From: Saprolegnia diclina VS20
Lineage: Eukaryota > Oomycota > Saprolegniomycetes > Saprolegniales > Saprolegniaceae
Direction of reading: 5' to 3'
DNA: 64,000 nucleotides
Assembly: GCF_000281045.1 (NCBI RefSeq)
Contig: NW_008246089.1
Location: forward strand, 330,737-394,736
Position 1 is the stretch's first letter. Each line of letters opens with the position of its first letter. Both the position numbers and the translations under genes were made by a program. The notes below the pieces were generated by a model. The model made no database searches and was not told the origin of the DNA. It worked only from the letters and a program-made list of their open reading frames with translations. This document shows positions 13,004-24,026 of the stretch, piece after piece.

Positions 13004-15526
13004 CTACGAACAGGGCTCTATCTGCAAGAAGGCAAGGACGGTCGGGTGCTGGAAGAGCTCGGGGCACGTGCTAATGACTCGAAGCGCTTCGTTCAGAAGC
13101 TCTTGCCGCTCTCGTAGTCGGGCTGCACCCATCTTGGTCGAGTACGCCAGCCGCGACCCTAACCCACGCTAGCATACTTTGTCAACACGTCCAACGTACG
13201 CAGTCGCTGGAGAGGGGTGTGGAGGCTGCCGTGCACCTGACTCAGCTTTGTCAAGAGGAGCTTAACGTCGTGGCAGCGCCGCTCGACGACAAAATCGAGG
13301 TCACCATCCGCGTTGTAGTCATTCGGTGCAACCGGCACCTACGCCGACATTGGACGACGAGCACAGGGAGACGCGCATACGGAGAGCCCCTCGATCGGTG
13401 CGGGGGGCGCCGACCCCGTTGACGCCCGGCGCCACGACTTGCGCCACGAGAGCGTTTTGGAGCACGCTGTTTCCCAAAACTGGCGCAGCTCCGCATCGTC
13501 CTCTTTGGTCGGTGACGATGGCCGGCGCGAGGCTTCCTTGGCGCCAAACCCAACGTCGGTGTCTCGTATAAGCTTTGAAAACTCTCCGCGCGGTGCAAAG
13601 ACGTGGACGAGGTAGACCACATGGGACCCGAGATCCCTAGTAGAGATGTTGACCCAGAGCTTTTCGATGCGGTGGACCTGTAGCCCGTCGTATATGCGCT
13701 AAAGGCTGCAATCGAGTCTTCCTGAGCGTCTTCTGTCGACTCGTCCTGCCATACTTCGATATAGGTCTTCACCAAGAAATACGTACGAGCAGCGTCCACT
13801 GAGTGGCCGTTGATGCGGTCGCCCACGGCGCGAGGTCCGACGGCGCGATCTGGTCGGTAGGAATACCCTGGAGCGTGTCCACGACCGGCCAGACGTGTTG
13901 GAGCAATGATGGACTCCGTCGCATGTCGCGAGTACCTACCTCGCTGCCTTGCGATGTCGGTTGACACGAGAGATTACGTACCGTTGAGTGCAATGTAGTG
14001 CTTGACAACGCTTCCGCACGCCTTAAAGTTGTCTTCACTTTAAAAGACATGTCTCATCGCGCCAGTCTCGTTGGTCTGGTCTACCTGTGGTGCGGCTGGA
14101 CAAAGTCGTCTTGTGTAGCATGTAGAAAGATGGCGGGGAGATGGCACTGCTCAATGGCCGCGTGCGGCGCAACGGCCTGCGGATCGAACCCCGCCCGGCG
14201 CTTGATGGACGCGCGCACGAGAGCGAGTGCGGCCGAGACGAGAAAGCTCGGCAACGAGAGGCCGTCTCGCTGGGCGGCTTTGACCTACCAATAAATGCTT
14301 GCTTTGGTGGTTTGACAGATGAAATACCATGTCGAGAAGGACTGACGTGAGGTCTGTAAAGCCGCTGTCAAGCACGAGCCACGTCACAAAAGACGGCGTG
14401 TCGTACGGCTGTGGATGCTCTTGGAGCTCAGCAAACTCAACGTTGGCAAACGCATTCGTTCCCAGTAGCGATAGCGCTGCCAAGGCGCCCATGGCTGCGA
14501 CGCTCGACCCGTTGATGTGCGTGAGCACGGCCCCCGCTTCGATCCCGGGCTCGTCGCCTATCGTGCACTTCTTTTCAGTCGATGGCACAAACAAGGTCGC
14601 ACCGCAGGGAGCAATGGTGGCATCGAGTACGATGCTGTTGCGGCCCGCGAGCGACTTCACCGACGTGCGCAAGTCCCGCACCGCCAGCGTCCGCTACAAA
14701 ATATCAAAAGATCAATCTATCAACCTCGACAACATATAAAATCTACTTGGACATGCGTGCGCTCGAGACGGAGTGCATTGCAGAGGAGGAGCACGGCGTT
14801 GGCGCCCATGCAGTGGCCCCAGAGACTCAGCGACGTCAACTGCCCCGAGTGGTACGTCTGCAGCGCCCGGACGCAGACCAATAGATCGCGGCTTTCTAGG
14901 ATGCAATGACAACTTGTCCACAGTTTTCGTGGACACCACCGTGCAGGCCGAGCGAGACGTACGCGCCGTCAGATCTAAGCATTGCGAAGTCTGAGCACGC
15001 GTAGCAGCAGCGAGACGCCCGTACTTGCCCGAGCCGGCGCAGTCGAGAGCTGCAAACGCCACGCCGCGCTGGAGCAGCGACGGCAGGAGGCTAAGGCCTT
15101 CGACGCGCGACCCGCTCATGCCATGCACGTACAGTACGCAGTGCGTCTACATGGAAATGAGCTGCGAATCTCAATCTCAAAAAAGCTAACGGCGCCATCG
15201 ATCGGAGCCCAGAGACTGCACACCAGCGTCGCGCCGGTCTCGTTGCACACGGTAAAGTCCCGCCGCTCGACAGCGATCGTGTCGATCACAAACGTCGTTG
15301 GTCCCAAGTCGGCGTCCTTGTAGTCGTGCCTACAATGAGAGATTTGTTTTTGTGGTTGACATTGAGATTGAGATTCGTAGGCGCACCGAGGCGGTCGCAC
15401 AATGGCGTTGACGATGCTGTTGAAGCCGGCGCGAAAGGCGTCCCACGAGCTCCACCGCGGCGGCGCTTTGAGCGCCGTCTCAAGCTCACCGTCGCCAAAC
15501 ACTTCGACGGACGCGCCACTGCCCAT
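13004..15526 (-). CDS. Alpha/beta-hydrolase fused to a PX-like domain
   Basis: Twelve exons, introns totalling 561 nt, leave 654 codons including the stop. The N-terminus MGSGASVE fits an N-myristoylation signal. Residues about 75-330 are an alpha/beta hydrolase: oxyanion-side YVHGMSGSR, ALDCAGSGKSDG, nucleophile elbow LSLWGHCMGANAV, and the late strand FLHATQDDFVQPHH. The elbow carries Cys where Ser is usual (G-x-S-x-G). The expected catalytic G-x-H-N is read as GTRD after splicing. The rest contains LGSHVVYLVHV and an Arg-rich helical end RERQELLNEALRVIS then FQHPTVLAFLQ, resembling a PX domain, so phosphoinositide membrane binding is likely. If the intron at about 13937-13982 is not removed, the hydrolase would end at ALNGT and the PX part would be a separate gene starting MRRSPSLL. 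The fused frame is favoured. Confidence 0.6.
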
Positions 15527-15732
15527 CGGTTTGCAGTTTCCGGCGTTTCAACTGCGAACATGTCCAACCCCAACCCCGATGATGTGACATATTCGGATAA
15601 TGATGTGATCCACGCCTCGACAGCTCGGCAGTCTTCCAGCTTGACGGCAACCACTGCATCTCGGTCGCCACAGGGCGCTTGGCAGTGCGCCTTGTCGGAT
15701 GCGGCAGGCGGGATGCTCGCCGTCGTGGGCGG

Positions 15733-15791
<59 letters not shown>

Positions 15792-15907
15792 GCCGGCAGG
15801 GTTGTAGTGGGGTGGGTGGTGCGAGGCGACGAGATATTGCGTTGCCCTGTTACTGCCTTAGCGTTTTTGTTTGTTGTCCTAACCCTAAACGAAGATCCAT
15901 TGGTCTC
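15527..15907. other. Intergenic region with microsatellite
   Basis: The gap lies between the start of the hydrolase-PX gene and the end of CCT8. Apart from the CTAT tract it holds no convincing coding sequence. The long plus-strand frame across it is a by-product of the repeat, which translates as YLSI units. Confidence 0.6.
15733..15791. repeat. (CTAT)n tetranucleotide microsatellite
   Basis: About 14.7 perfect copies of CTAT. The same unit, read as AGAT, recurs at 41941-42008. The tract lies between genes and is uninterrupted, so recent slippage expansion is likely. Confidence 0.97.
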
Positions 15908-17693
15908 TTACATGCCACGCGGCTTGGGACCGCCGGCCGCCTTGGCCATAATAATCTGTAGACAAGTATAAGCAAAAAGAAAGAGCAACGGAGCGACGGT
16001 ACCTGGTCTACTCGGAGGACCGTGATGGCCACGTCCGCACCGAGACGCAGCGCCGACTTCTTCGTCACCAAATGGTCGAGGACCTTGGCGCCCAGCATGT
16101 TTTCCACGACACCCGTCTCGCTCTCGCACTCGACGTCGACGCCGGCACTGGCCTTGCCCGCGCCATGAGCCGCATACAGGCTCGAGATGACCTGCGTTGC
16201 CATCTGCCCCGCGTTCTCGGCCAGCGTCCGGGGCACGATTTCGAGCGCCTCGGCAAACTTCTTGATCGCGTACTGGTCGAGGCCCGGCGTCGTGTTCCCG
16301 TAGGCTTCAATCTGACGCGCAATCTCAATCTCGGTCGCGCCACCGCCGGCCACGAACCGCGTGTCCTTGCACGCGGCCTTGACCGTGTTGACACCGTCAT
16401 CTATAAGCAGCAGGCGATGAGAGCCGAGATCGAGCGATATACGAACGTACCGATCGCACGCTCAAGGTCGTTCAACACGTTGTCGGTCGACGCGCGGAGA
16501 ATGATCGTCGACATCTTGGCGTCTTCTTCTTCTTGGCGGAAGATGGTGATCTTCTTGCCGCCAATCTCTTGGACGCCGACAAAGTCGCAAAAGCCCATCT
16601 CTTCGGGCGTCGGCGCGCCGAGACGCACGAGCGCCGTCGCGTTGACCGCGCGGCAGAGGCGGCGCAGCTCCCACTTGCTCTGGATACGGATCGAGAGGAG
16701 CTTGTACTTTTCGAGAAAGTGGAGCGCCATCTCCGAGATCGAGCCGCCGGCAATGACAACCTTGGCGCCCGACTCGGCAATGCTGCGGATCGCTTCGTCC
16801 AAGCGCTCTTCCTCGCCCTTGTTGTAGTTCATGAGCTCGTCGGCCGACTTGATAAGGACCGTCGACTTGGCTTCGGTCGATGAGACCTCAATGCCGCAGC
16901 CAAAGACCGCAATCTTGGCGGCCTCGACCTTCTTGACCGAGCCCTCCGTGTCGCGCTGGATGACCATACCCTTGACGACCTTGGACTCGAACACGTTGCC
17001 ACCCATGATCTTGGTCACGCGGATGTTGTCAACGTTGATCTTGGGCGCCTTGGGCTTGTTGGGCATGACGTTCAAGCACGCGTCGGCAATGAGCGTCGCG
17101 AGGAGGTCCTCGTAGCCGTACTGCTTGGCGCCAACGACGGGACGGATGATTGTTTCGAGCTGCGCCTGGTCGCGGAGGTCGGTGATGCGGTGGACCTCGA
17201 GCGACTCCAAGATCGAAAGCGCCTTCTCGTACGCCTTCTTGTAGCCCGTGACAATCTCGGACGCATGCAAACCCATGCGAAGGAGGTGCGCGGCCTGCAT
17301 GAGGAGCTCGCCGGCAATGCTAACGACCAAGTTGGTCGCATCGCCGTGTTCCGTCTGCTGCATCTTGGCCGCCATGACCACCATCTTGGCCGCCGGGTGC
17401 ACGACTTCGAGCTCCTACAATCGACGTCGTGGGCATCCTTACGCCTTGCCATGCGAAATCTCTACCTGCACGATCGTCGCCGTGTCGGACGTGACAAAGA
17501 TCTTCTCGAGGTGGTTGATCACGAGCTTGCGCATGCCGTTGGGCCCGAGCGACGTGCGCGAGATGTCGGCGAGCTGCTTGACGGCCTCGATGTTCTTGGC
17601 GACGGCCTCATCGACGCCCTCAAAGTGCTTGTGGCCGTCCTTGAGGAGGCCCGAGAGGCCCGCGGCCGGGTTGAAGCCCATGGATTTCGCCAT
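15908..17693 (-). CDS. CCT8: T-complex protein 1 subunit theta (CCT8)
   Basis: Four exons. Exon 1 begins MAKSMGFNPAAGLSGLLKDG and carries the group II chaperonin motif TSLGPNGMRKLV. The next exon opens ELEVVHPAAK and has HGDATNLVVSIAGELL, the Gly-Asp-Ala/Gly-Thr nucleotide-binding motif with Ala in place of Gly; the theta subunit is typically divergent here. Later come FVAGGGATEIEIARQI and the Lys/Gly end AAGGPKPRGM. Introns are phase-consistent (after TATIVQ, after LERAI and after VDQ). CCT8 is one of eight paralogous subunits of the cytosolic TRiC/CCT ring, which folds actin, tubulin and WD40 proteins using ATP. Length (about 540 residues) is normal for the family. The identity is secure at family level and likely at subunit level. 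Confidence 0.93.
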
Positions 17694-18142
17694 CGTCGAA
17701 GTCGGTAGTCTGTGTGAGCCGCTGGAAAGCGCAAATGCCCCACACACCACTCTTCTGGTGGCCTTTCTTTTTTATTACATACGTTCCATACGCTTTTGCA
17801 CGTATTTTTATACAGACAATCAATATGCATTGCGACAGGGAATATCGAGTTAGAGAGACTTTGAACCGACTAACTTTGCGACTAAACGACTACAACCGAC
17901 TTGTCGACTGCATTGACCACCAACTAAAGGCGGCAACTTCGCAGGCACATGACATAGGCCGTCGACTCGTCGTGCCTGGGTACGTGCGAAGGTATAGCGA
18001 AAGAATACGAATACACGTGGTATAGAAAGCGTAGAGTTAGGCCTCTGTGATGAGCGGGCCGGCGATACGAGCAAGTGATCCAACAACGTCCCAATGCTCG
18101 TGTGGGTCGGGACGACGCAAATGCATCGGCAGCCGATGGCAG
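17694..18142. other. Intergenic region
   Basis: About 450 bases between the CCT8 start and the maspardin stop, moderately AT-rich. It must contain the CCT8 promoter. No conserved box or further gene is apparent. Confidence 0.5.
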
Positions 18143-19376
18143 CTAGCACGCATGGGCTCGCAAGTGCACCTGATTGTGTCGATGAAATAATGACTTTGAG
18201 AGAATGAAGAGTCTCCACCTGAAGGTACAAGACCACGTCGTCCGGGTGCGAGAGGTACGGGAAGCGCCCCGACGCCTTGAGAAGTGCCTGCAAACGATAG
18301 TCAGCGAAACGAGCACATGGCGATCGCGTTAGTTGACCTTTTTCGCGTCACTGAACCGCCCATACATGTCTTCGCGTTGGTCGGAATCGTCAGCGTTGTT
18401 GGAGCCATAGCTCTAGTCGATGCTTTAGTCGATATCGATGGACAGGATATTCGAGTACGTCAAGCAGCGTGACTCGATCGTACGGGATGTGGAGATCCCG
18501 TGCAGGAGCACTACTCGACAGGCCAGCCAACGTCAAGCGCGATGCGAGCTGCGCCTGGCTCAAGCATTCGAGCTACTCTATGTTCATGGGCTATACGAGA
18601 GCTGCAGTAGACAACCTGCTGCCGCAGAAAGTCCGACGCTGCATGCTCTGCGACATCCTCCGACGTGTCGAGCTCCTTGAGCATCAGTCTACAAGAAACG
18701 AGTGTCGGCAACGTGAATGGAGACTTGAGGTACTTTTTCAGCTGGAAACGGGGCATCACCGAGAGCCTGCGTGCCCATGACCCACGTACAGTATGCAAAG
18801 CGATACGTACATCTTTAGGTACCGAGCGCCGATCACTACGCTCTTGCCATAGCCGCGCGTGAGCACGAGTGAGCGCACGCGGTGCGGAAACGCCGAGCAG
18901 AACCGCTAGTTTTACTCAATGTCTCGTCCTTGCAGAGATGAAGCACCTGCGCTAACGTCGCCCCAAGACTTGCGCCATACAAGTGCACCTACAAAGATAG
19001 GTTTGCGCAAGACTGTTGTGAGATGCCCATACCGATGCGAGGCTGAGGGCGTCAAGGAACCGGTCCAAGCTGTGGACCAGCTCATCGTGCGTCCACACGA
19101 CCGGATAGTGTACCTAGCGATAAAGAGACTTGTAAGTCAGTAGCTTCATTGCCAGTCATTGCGTACGGCGAGGGCGCGGTAGCCGGCGGCGGCGAGCGCT
19201 GGCATGAGTGCGTGGTACGCGATCGCCGAGCCAATCGCGTCTGGAAGCAGCACGATGGTCATGGCCGAGCGTGGGCCAACGTCAAAGTACTCCCACGTCT
19301 TCCCGTCGTATGTTGTGAGGCGCTGCTTGGCGGTCGTCGCCAAGAACGTCTGCGCGCGGCTCTTTGGATCCGACAT
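18143..19376 (-). CDS. SPG21: Maspardin-like alpha/beta-hydrolase (SPG21 family)
   Basis: The first exon (start 19376) gives MSDPKSRAQTFLATTAKQ then WEYFDVGPR and IVLLPDAIGSAIAYHALMPA, the typical maspardin opening. Further exons read HYPVVWTHDELVHSLDRFLD, then VHLYGASLGATLAQ with the G-x-S-x-G-type nucleophile elbow. The C-terminal exon, ASGRFPYLSHPDDVVLYLQ then VHLRAHAC-stop, matches the family ending (GNFPYLSRADEVNLYIQ-type). At least six introns are needed; the middle ones (18300-18850) are the least certain. In animals maspardin is a cytosolic/endosomal protein thought to be non-enzymatic and involved in trafficking; loss causes hereditary spastic paraplegia. The Ser elbow is retained here. 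Confidence 0.78.
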
Positions 19377-19547
19377 GGCCTTTCCGAGATTGCAGTTCCA
19401 GTATCTTTTGCCGGATACCACACTGGCGTCCGGATAGATTGCAGCAATGGAGCAATGGGCAGCGTTGGCGGCAGAGTGATTCGCAACTTGCAACTGCAGG
19501 TGGGCACCTGTCCGCAGTGGCGGCTCACACCTTGTCTAGTTAGCACG

Positions 19548-20965
19548 ATGGAACCCATCTCTGTGCAAGGCCAGCTCGTCCATCAACGCAAGCTCTCGTG
19601 CGCATGTCTGTACGAATGCATGCAAATTTAGGAGGACGCGTCGTAGGCGCAAGTGCTCCTTCTTCGATGTCGTTGTCGGTAGCGCGCGTGTCGAAGCAAT
19701 TCTCAAGATCCAAGACGACTTGTCTGTCGACGACGTCAAGGCCCTTCGCAGCCGCCTCGTTCTTGGCGACATCGTCAAGGTCGATGGCGTCCTCGAAACG
19801 CTGCCCTCAGCAACGTACGTGCGTGCTGGACCATGGCCCATGATGAGAACAAGGATGCTCTTATAATGTAGTCGGCCGTTCAGCGAGTCACCCACAGGCT
19901 ACCTCTTGCATGCGCGAGACATCACTGTGCTAACGCCGTGGAAGGAAGCACAGCCTGGTACACGTGGCACACTACACAGCGCGCTCAACGGACCGTAGGC
20001 AAGACCTTTACGCCAGTGCCTGTGACAACAACGACGACAACAGCGACGCAATCTCTCTCCAAAGAGGCACAAGCTGCCGTGCCGTGCAAGTTTTGGATCA
20101 ACACGGGGCGGTGCCACAAGGGCGCCGCGTGTCCTATGCGCCACGACGACGTCAAGGAGCTGAAGGCGCTTCGGAAGGCATGGCTCGCCGACCGCTTGCA
20201 CAAGAAACGACTCGTCGCCCACCAAGCCGACGACCCGACCGATCCGCACGGTACCGTCCTCCCTCCATGACAGCTACGAACAAACTGCACCCGTAGCCAA
20301 GCAGAGCAAGCACAATCGGGCGGGCATTTTTGCCAAGTGGCTCGTCGAGACGTTTGGTATCGAGATGCTTCAGAGTGGCTCGGGTGTCATGGACGTTGCC
20401 GGTGGACGTGGTGGTGTTTGCTTTGAGCTCTGGCATCAACACAAGATCCCAACGACGCTTGTCGACCCGGTACGCATCTCGTATCCCAACACAACCCGAC
20501 GCATTTGGACTTAGCGGCCCATGAAGTACACGAAGCGGCAGCACCAGTACCTCCAAGCCCATGTCGGCGAAGCCCACGTCCCCCAGGTACCTTGGCACGC
20601 CCATGCATGGATGGATGTACGATCCTCGGTAGTGGCTCGAGCTCTTTGAGGAGGCATCGTATGTCGGCGCCACGGCGGACGAGACCAAAGTCGAGCACAT
20701 GCATCATGTGTCGTTGCTCCTTGGGATGCACCCGGACGAAGCCACCGACGTGATCGTCGACGTCGCGCTCGCCTTCAACAAACCGTTCGCGATCGTGCCG
20801 TGCTGCGTCTTTGCCGACAAATTCCCGCACCGGCGGACGCCCAGTGGCGACGCGGTCACCACGTACGACGAGCTCGTCGCGTACCTTGTCGCCAAGCACC
20901 CACGCATCCAAACAACGTTCCTTCCGTTTGACGGGCGGAACCGCGTCGTCTATTACCAGCCTTAG
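19548..20965 (+). CDS. OB-fold / CCCH zinc finger / methyltransferase-like protein
   Basis: Seven exons. Residues about 1-110 (MEPISVQGQLVHQRKLS, then CSFFDVVVGSARVEAILKI, LRSRLVLGDIVKVDG and YLLHARDITVLTPW) look like an anticodon-binding OB fold of the aminoacyl-tRNA synthetase type. A linker rich in Thr leads to a CCCH finger (CKFWINTGRCHKGAACPMRH: C-x8-C-x5-C-x3-H). A Rossmann-type module follows, with GIFAKWLVETFGIEMLQ and the SAM-binding-like GSGVMDVAGGRGGVCFEL, a TLVDPR strand, and later GMHPDEATD and PCCVF. Together this suggests an RNA-binding methyltransferase, perhaps acting on tRNA or mRNA. Reaction and substrate are inference. Its stop overlaps the stop of the next, convergent gene. 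Confidence 0.72.
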
Positions 20966-22129
20966 GCACTCGCTTCGACCTTGGCATCAACGTCGTTGCT
21001 TGGCACCGCGACTTTGCACAGCGTTTCTTGGTCGTCCAGCACGAGCAGCATCGCAGTCGCATGCTCCTCCGACGATGGAAGCTGCGCGACGAACGCAGGT
21101 GCTTGTGGTGTCGAGATGGCCGTGGCCGCCATGGACGCCAAGGTGATCGAATAGAGCACCGGCGCGGTCGAGCCCGCGAGAAGAACGGATGTCGCTGTCA
21201 TGTGCAGCGATGAGATGGCGAACGGCACCTAACGCAGTTTCAGTGGTAGCAAATGAACCAGCGACGTACGGTGGCCACGCTGCACAGCTGCAGCGCGAGG
21301 GCAGAGCCCTTGCCGACGCTAATGAGCTCGTACAGTGTCCTAGGCATGAATATGCGTGTGGGACGAGGTCGTGAACGCGGTGCACGGACCCGTTGGCGCC
21401 ACCGCAGAAGACACGGCCGCCGTCGATCGTCGGGACGATCGATGTGATGACCGTGGGGCTTGGAAGGCGACAGAGGACGTGGCCTTCGTGGGTCAAGAGA
21501 AGCTCCAAGCCACCCAAGCTACGCATGTCCGTTGTACATGATGTTGGTGGCGGTCGCGTATCCTACCTCATAGCGACGTAGGCGCAAAGCTGGTTCTCCG
21601 CGTCGAGCAGTCGCACTGACGCCATGCTCTGCACTACGAGCAGCTCTAAATCACGAGGACGCAGATATGAACGTACCGTGCACGGGCGCGCCGCCCATGT
21701 CCATGCGCTTCTTCCACCGAAGGCGAAACTTGTCGACGCCGAGCACATTGCCGACGTGGTCGCTGACGAGAAACACCTTGTGGTGCCACGTGGCCGCGAC
21801 GACAGCACCCTCCATGGCATACCGCCGGAGCTCGACGCCCGTGTCCGCGTCCAAGAGCACGACGGTGCCATCCGCGCTGCCTGCTAGCACCTCGTTGCCA
21901 GCCTTCGCCACGCACTAGAGTAAGGGTCATACGCACCACGTTCAAGCAGGACGCCATGGCGACAGCGTACCGTGATGGCAGCCAGCGTCACATGCTGCCT
22001 CCACTCGATGCAGTCGAAGAGGTCGACAGCGTCCTTGGTCGTCGGCTCAAAGTAGTTGACGCAGAGCATTTCGCCGGCGGCCGTGCCCACGAGGACAAGC
22101 TCATCGCCGCTTGCCAGCGCTGTGATCAT
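20962..22129 (-). CDS. WD40-like beta-propeller protein, unknown
   Basis: From ATG at 22129 the exons read ALASGDELVLVGTAAGEMLC, EVLAGSADGTVVLLDADTGV, NVLGVDKFRLRWKKRMDM, HEGHVLCRLPSPTVITSI, GGRVFCGGANGSVHRV and a last exon from about 21230 to 20962. The Gly-x-x-Asp-Gly-x-V blades repeating every 40-50 residues indicate a beta-propeller of WD40 or quinoprotein style. Introns are short; the junction around 21330-21390 could not be resolved to one phase-consistent site, so that part of the model is provisional. No signal peptide or membrane segment. I do not recognise an orthologue; cytosolic scaffolding is the general expectation for such proteins. Confidence 0.6.
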
Positions 22130-22316
22130 GGCACGTTCAGGTGGTGTCCGGATGGATTTACCGGACTGGGATTTGTATTTGTTTTTAATAATATTATTAA
22201 AAGAGCATAAAAGAACAGCACGTGGGCTCTTTTATTCGGGGCAGTGGGGTTTGGACAAATTGTCAGGTGGAATACCTTGATTATTGGCGAGTGCTCGATT
22301 AGAAAAGCAAAGTCGA

Positions 22317-23855
22317 TCACGTGGCAAGGGTGGCTTCGTCGCTGCGGGGGCTCGGCGGTCGGGGGCTCATCGAGTCGGCGCCAACTTGGTGTCGCTGGGC
22401 CATGGCCACCCGGGGACTCGGCCGCGTCTTTCGCGGGCTCGTGGACGCTCGTCGCGGTGTGATGAGGTCCTTTCGCTTGACCTTGACGTTGTGAGAAAAA
22501 CTCGCCGTGCCAAACGACGATGTCGGGTGGTAGTAGGCCCCCGGTCCGGGGGCCACGTCCCCTACATTCCACTATGATGGCATACGCAACACAATGCCCG
22601 CAAGGGTACCGGTGCGCATGAGCATGATTTCGCGGCCCGAGTTTTTGCGAATGTTGCCCGAGAGCCAGCAGCTGCGGCTGCTTAAATTGGTGTCGGGGCC
22701 GCGCACCTCGTCGTGCTTGGGGGGACTCGTCGCGCGGGGGGCTGGCGCGAGTCGCCCCCCGGACGGCGCTGGTTTGTGCGGCGTGTAGATCGGCCCCGGT
22801 GAGAACTCGCCCATGTTCTCCCGCACGTGGCGCGCTGAAATGAACTGGACGCGGCTCATGCCCGACGTCGCTTGGTCTTTCCGGGGGTTTTCCCGCAACC
22901 CAAAGCGGGGTGCGGTCCCAAAGTTGGACGACAACGGTCGCGACTCCTACGCAGTCGACAACGTCACTCTCGTACACGATTGGTCGAGTGTGTACGTGGT
23001 GTTGGTTGCGTTCGTCGTGGAGACTCGTCTCGTGGACCGGGGGGTCCATCTCGGGCGGCTGCACCGCGGGGGGCAAGACAAAGAGACCTTTCCGGTGGAT
23101 GACCGAGAGCCACGACTCGCGGTGACTATCGTTCATGATGAAAAAGGGGGTAGGTCAAGAAGACCCCACCTTTTCACGGGACTCCCGACCCGGACCGGGT
23201 TCACTTGGCCTTTCGAAAACGAGTACTTGGGCGCATTGGATCGGAACGGCGGCGCCTCGACATTGTATTTCGGGCCAGGGCTGTCGGACGTGATGAGCTC
23301 TCGCTGGTGCTGCTTGTCCGTCATGCACACTAGCAACGCACCACTGTCGCTCAATGTATCGTGTGGCCCCGTACTACCTTTTTGCGACAAGAAGCGCTCC
23401 GACTTGGGAAAACTCACGGCCGGGAACCGAGCTTTCACGACTTCGTAGTTGGCTTCGTACAGATTCGGGGCCACGTGCACGCCTGCGATCGATAATCGAT
23501 ACGTCGGTCTTTTCAAGAGAGGAGGAGATCGACTCTACCGTGGTCGTGCACCGAAATGCTCGGTGAAAATTGCCCTAACAAGCTCGCTCTCACACGCTCA
23601 TACTGGCGCCATCTACCTTTGATCCAGCTGTCGCGGTGGCCCACGGGCTCCTCGAGGGCGGCAGTCGCGGCCGCATAATCAGGCCGGAACAAGACACCGC
23701 CTTTCTTTTTTGGCGACCGCTCGAGGTTGTCGGCGACGCTGAGGTAAATCGGCCCCGGCGACCGCGCTAGAGCCCACCATGGATCTACCCTCAAGTCATG
23801 CAGGCAGTATACCTGCGTCGGGTACGAAGCGGTCCGAGCTCCCAAAGATGGACAT
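22317..23855 (-). CDS. Sperm-tail PG-rich repeat protein (SHIPPO/STPG type)
   Basis: Several exons carry the S-P-G-P-x-Y repeat: RSPGPIYLSVADNLERSPKK after the start exon MSIFGSSDRFVPDA, then DSPGPKYNVEAPPFRSNAPK, FSPGPIYTPHKPAPSG and PGPGAYYHPTSSFGTASFS near the end. The repeats alternate with basic F-G/F-S segments (YSFSKGQ, SNFGTAPRFG), as in ODF3/CIMAP and STPG proteins. These are microtubule inner or outer-dense-fibre-associated proteins of motile cilia. Start at 23855 is chosen because MSIFGSSDRF precedes the first repeat, with a splice at GTATACTGCC. Exon limits in the middle are approximate. In an oomycete the protein would be expected in zoospore flagella. Confidence 0.75.
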
Positions 23856-24026
23856 GGTTCCGCAGCGCTGAACGACAAGACTGACGAACTGGAGCGCCTG
23901 TCTCGCTATAAATAGCTAGTACTTTGCAGCACAACTCCCCGACCCCTAGCATGGTCGAAGCATCGATCAAGATACACAAAGCACGCGCGCGTGGTTATAT
24001 AAGCTACCCTCTACTACTCCTAGTTC

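Noticed and set aside
13780-13900. PDZ-like phrase GDRINGHSV in a shifted frame of the hydrolase-PX gene
   Set aside because: It needs a frameshift, while the alternative frame splices in phase to the next exon; the resemblance is coincidental.
15700-15800. Long frame encoding YLSIYLSI repeats
   Set aside because: It is a translation of the CTAT microsatellite, not a protein gene.
15876-15890. CCCTAAAC telomere-like unit
   Set aside because: Only one unit, with no tandem array, in the middle of a gene-dense region.
22500-23450. Plus-strand frames opposite the PG-rich protein gene
   Set aside because: They lack domains and mirror the coding strand with SPGPxY repeats.
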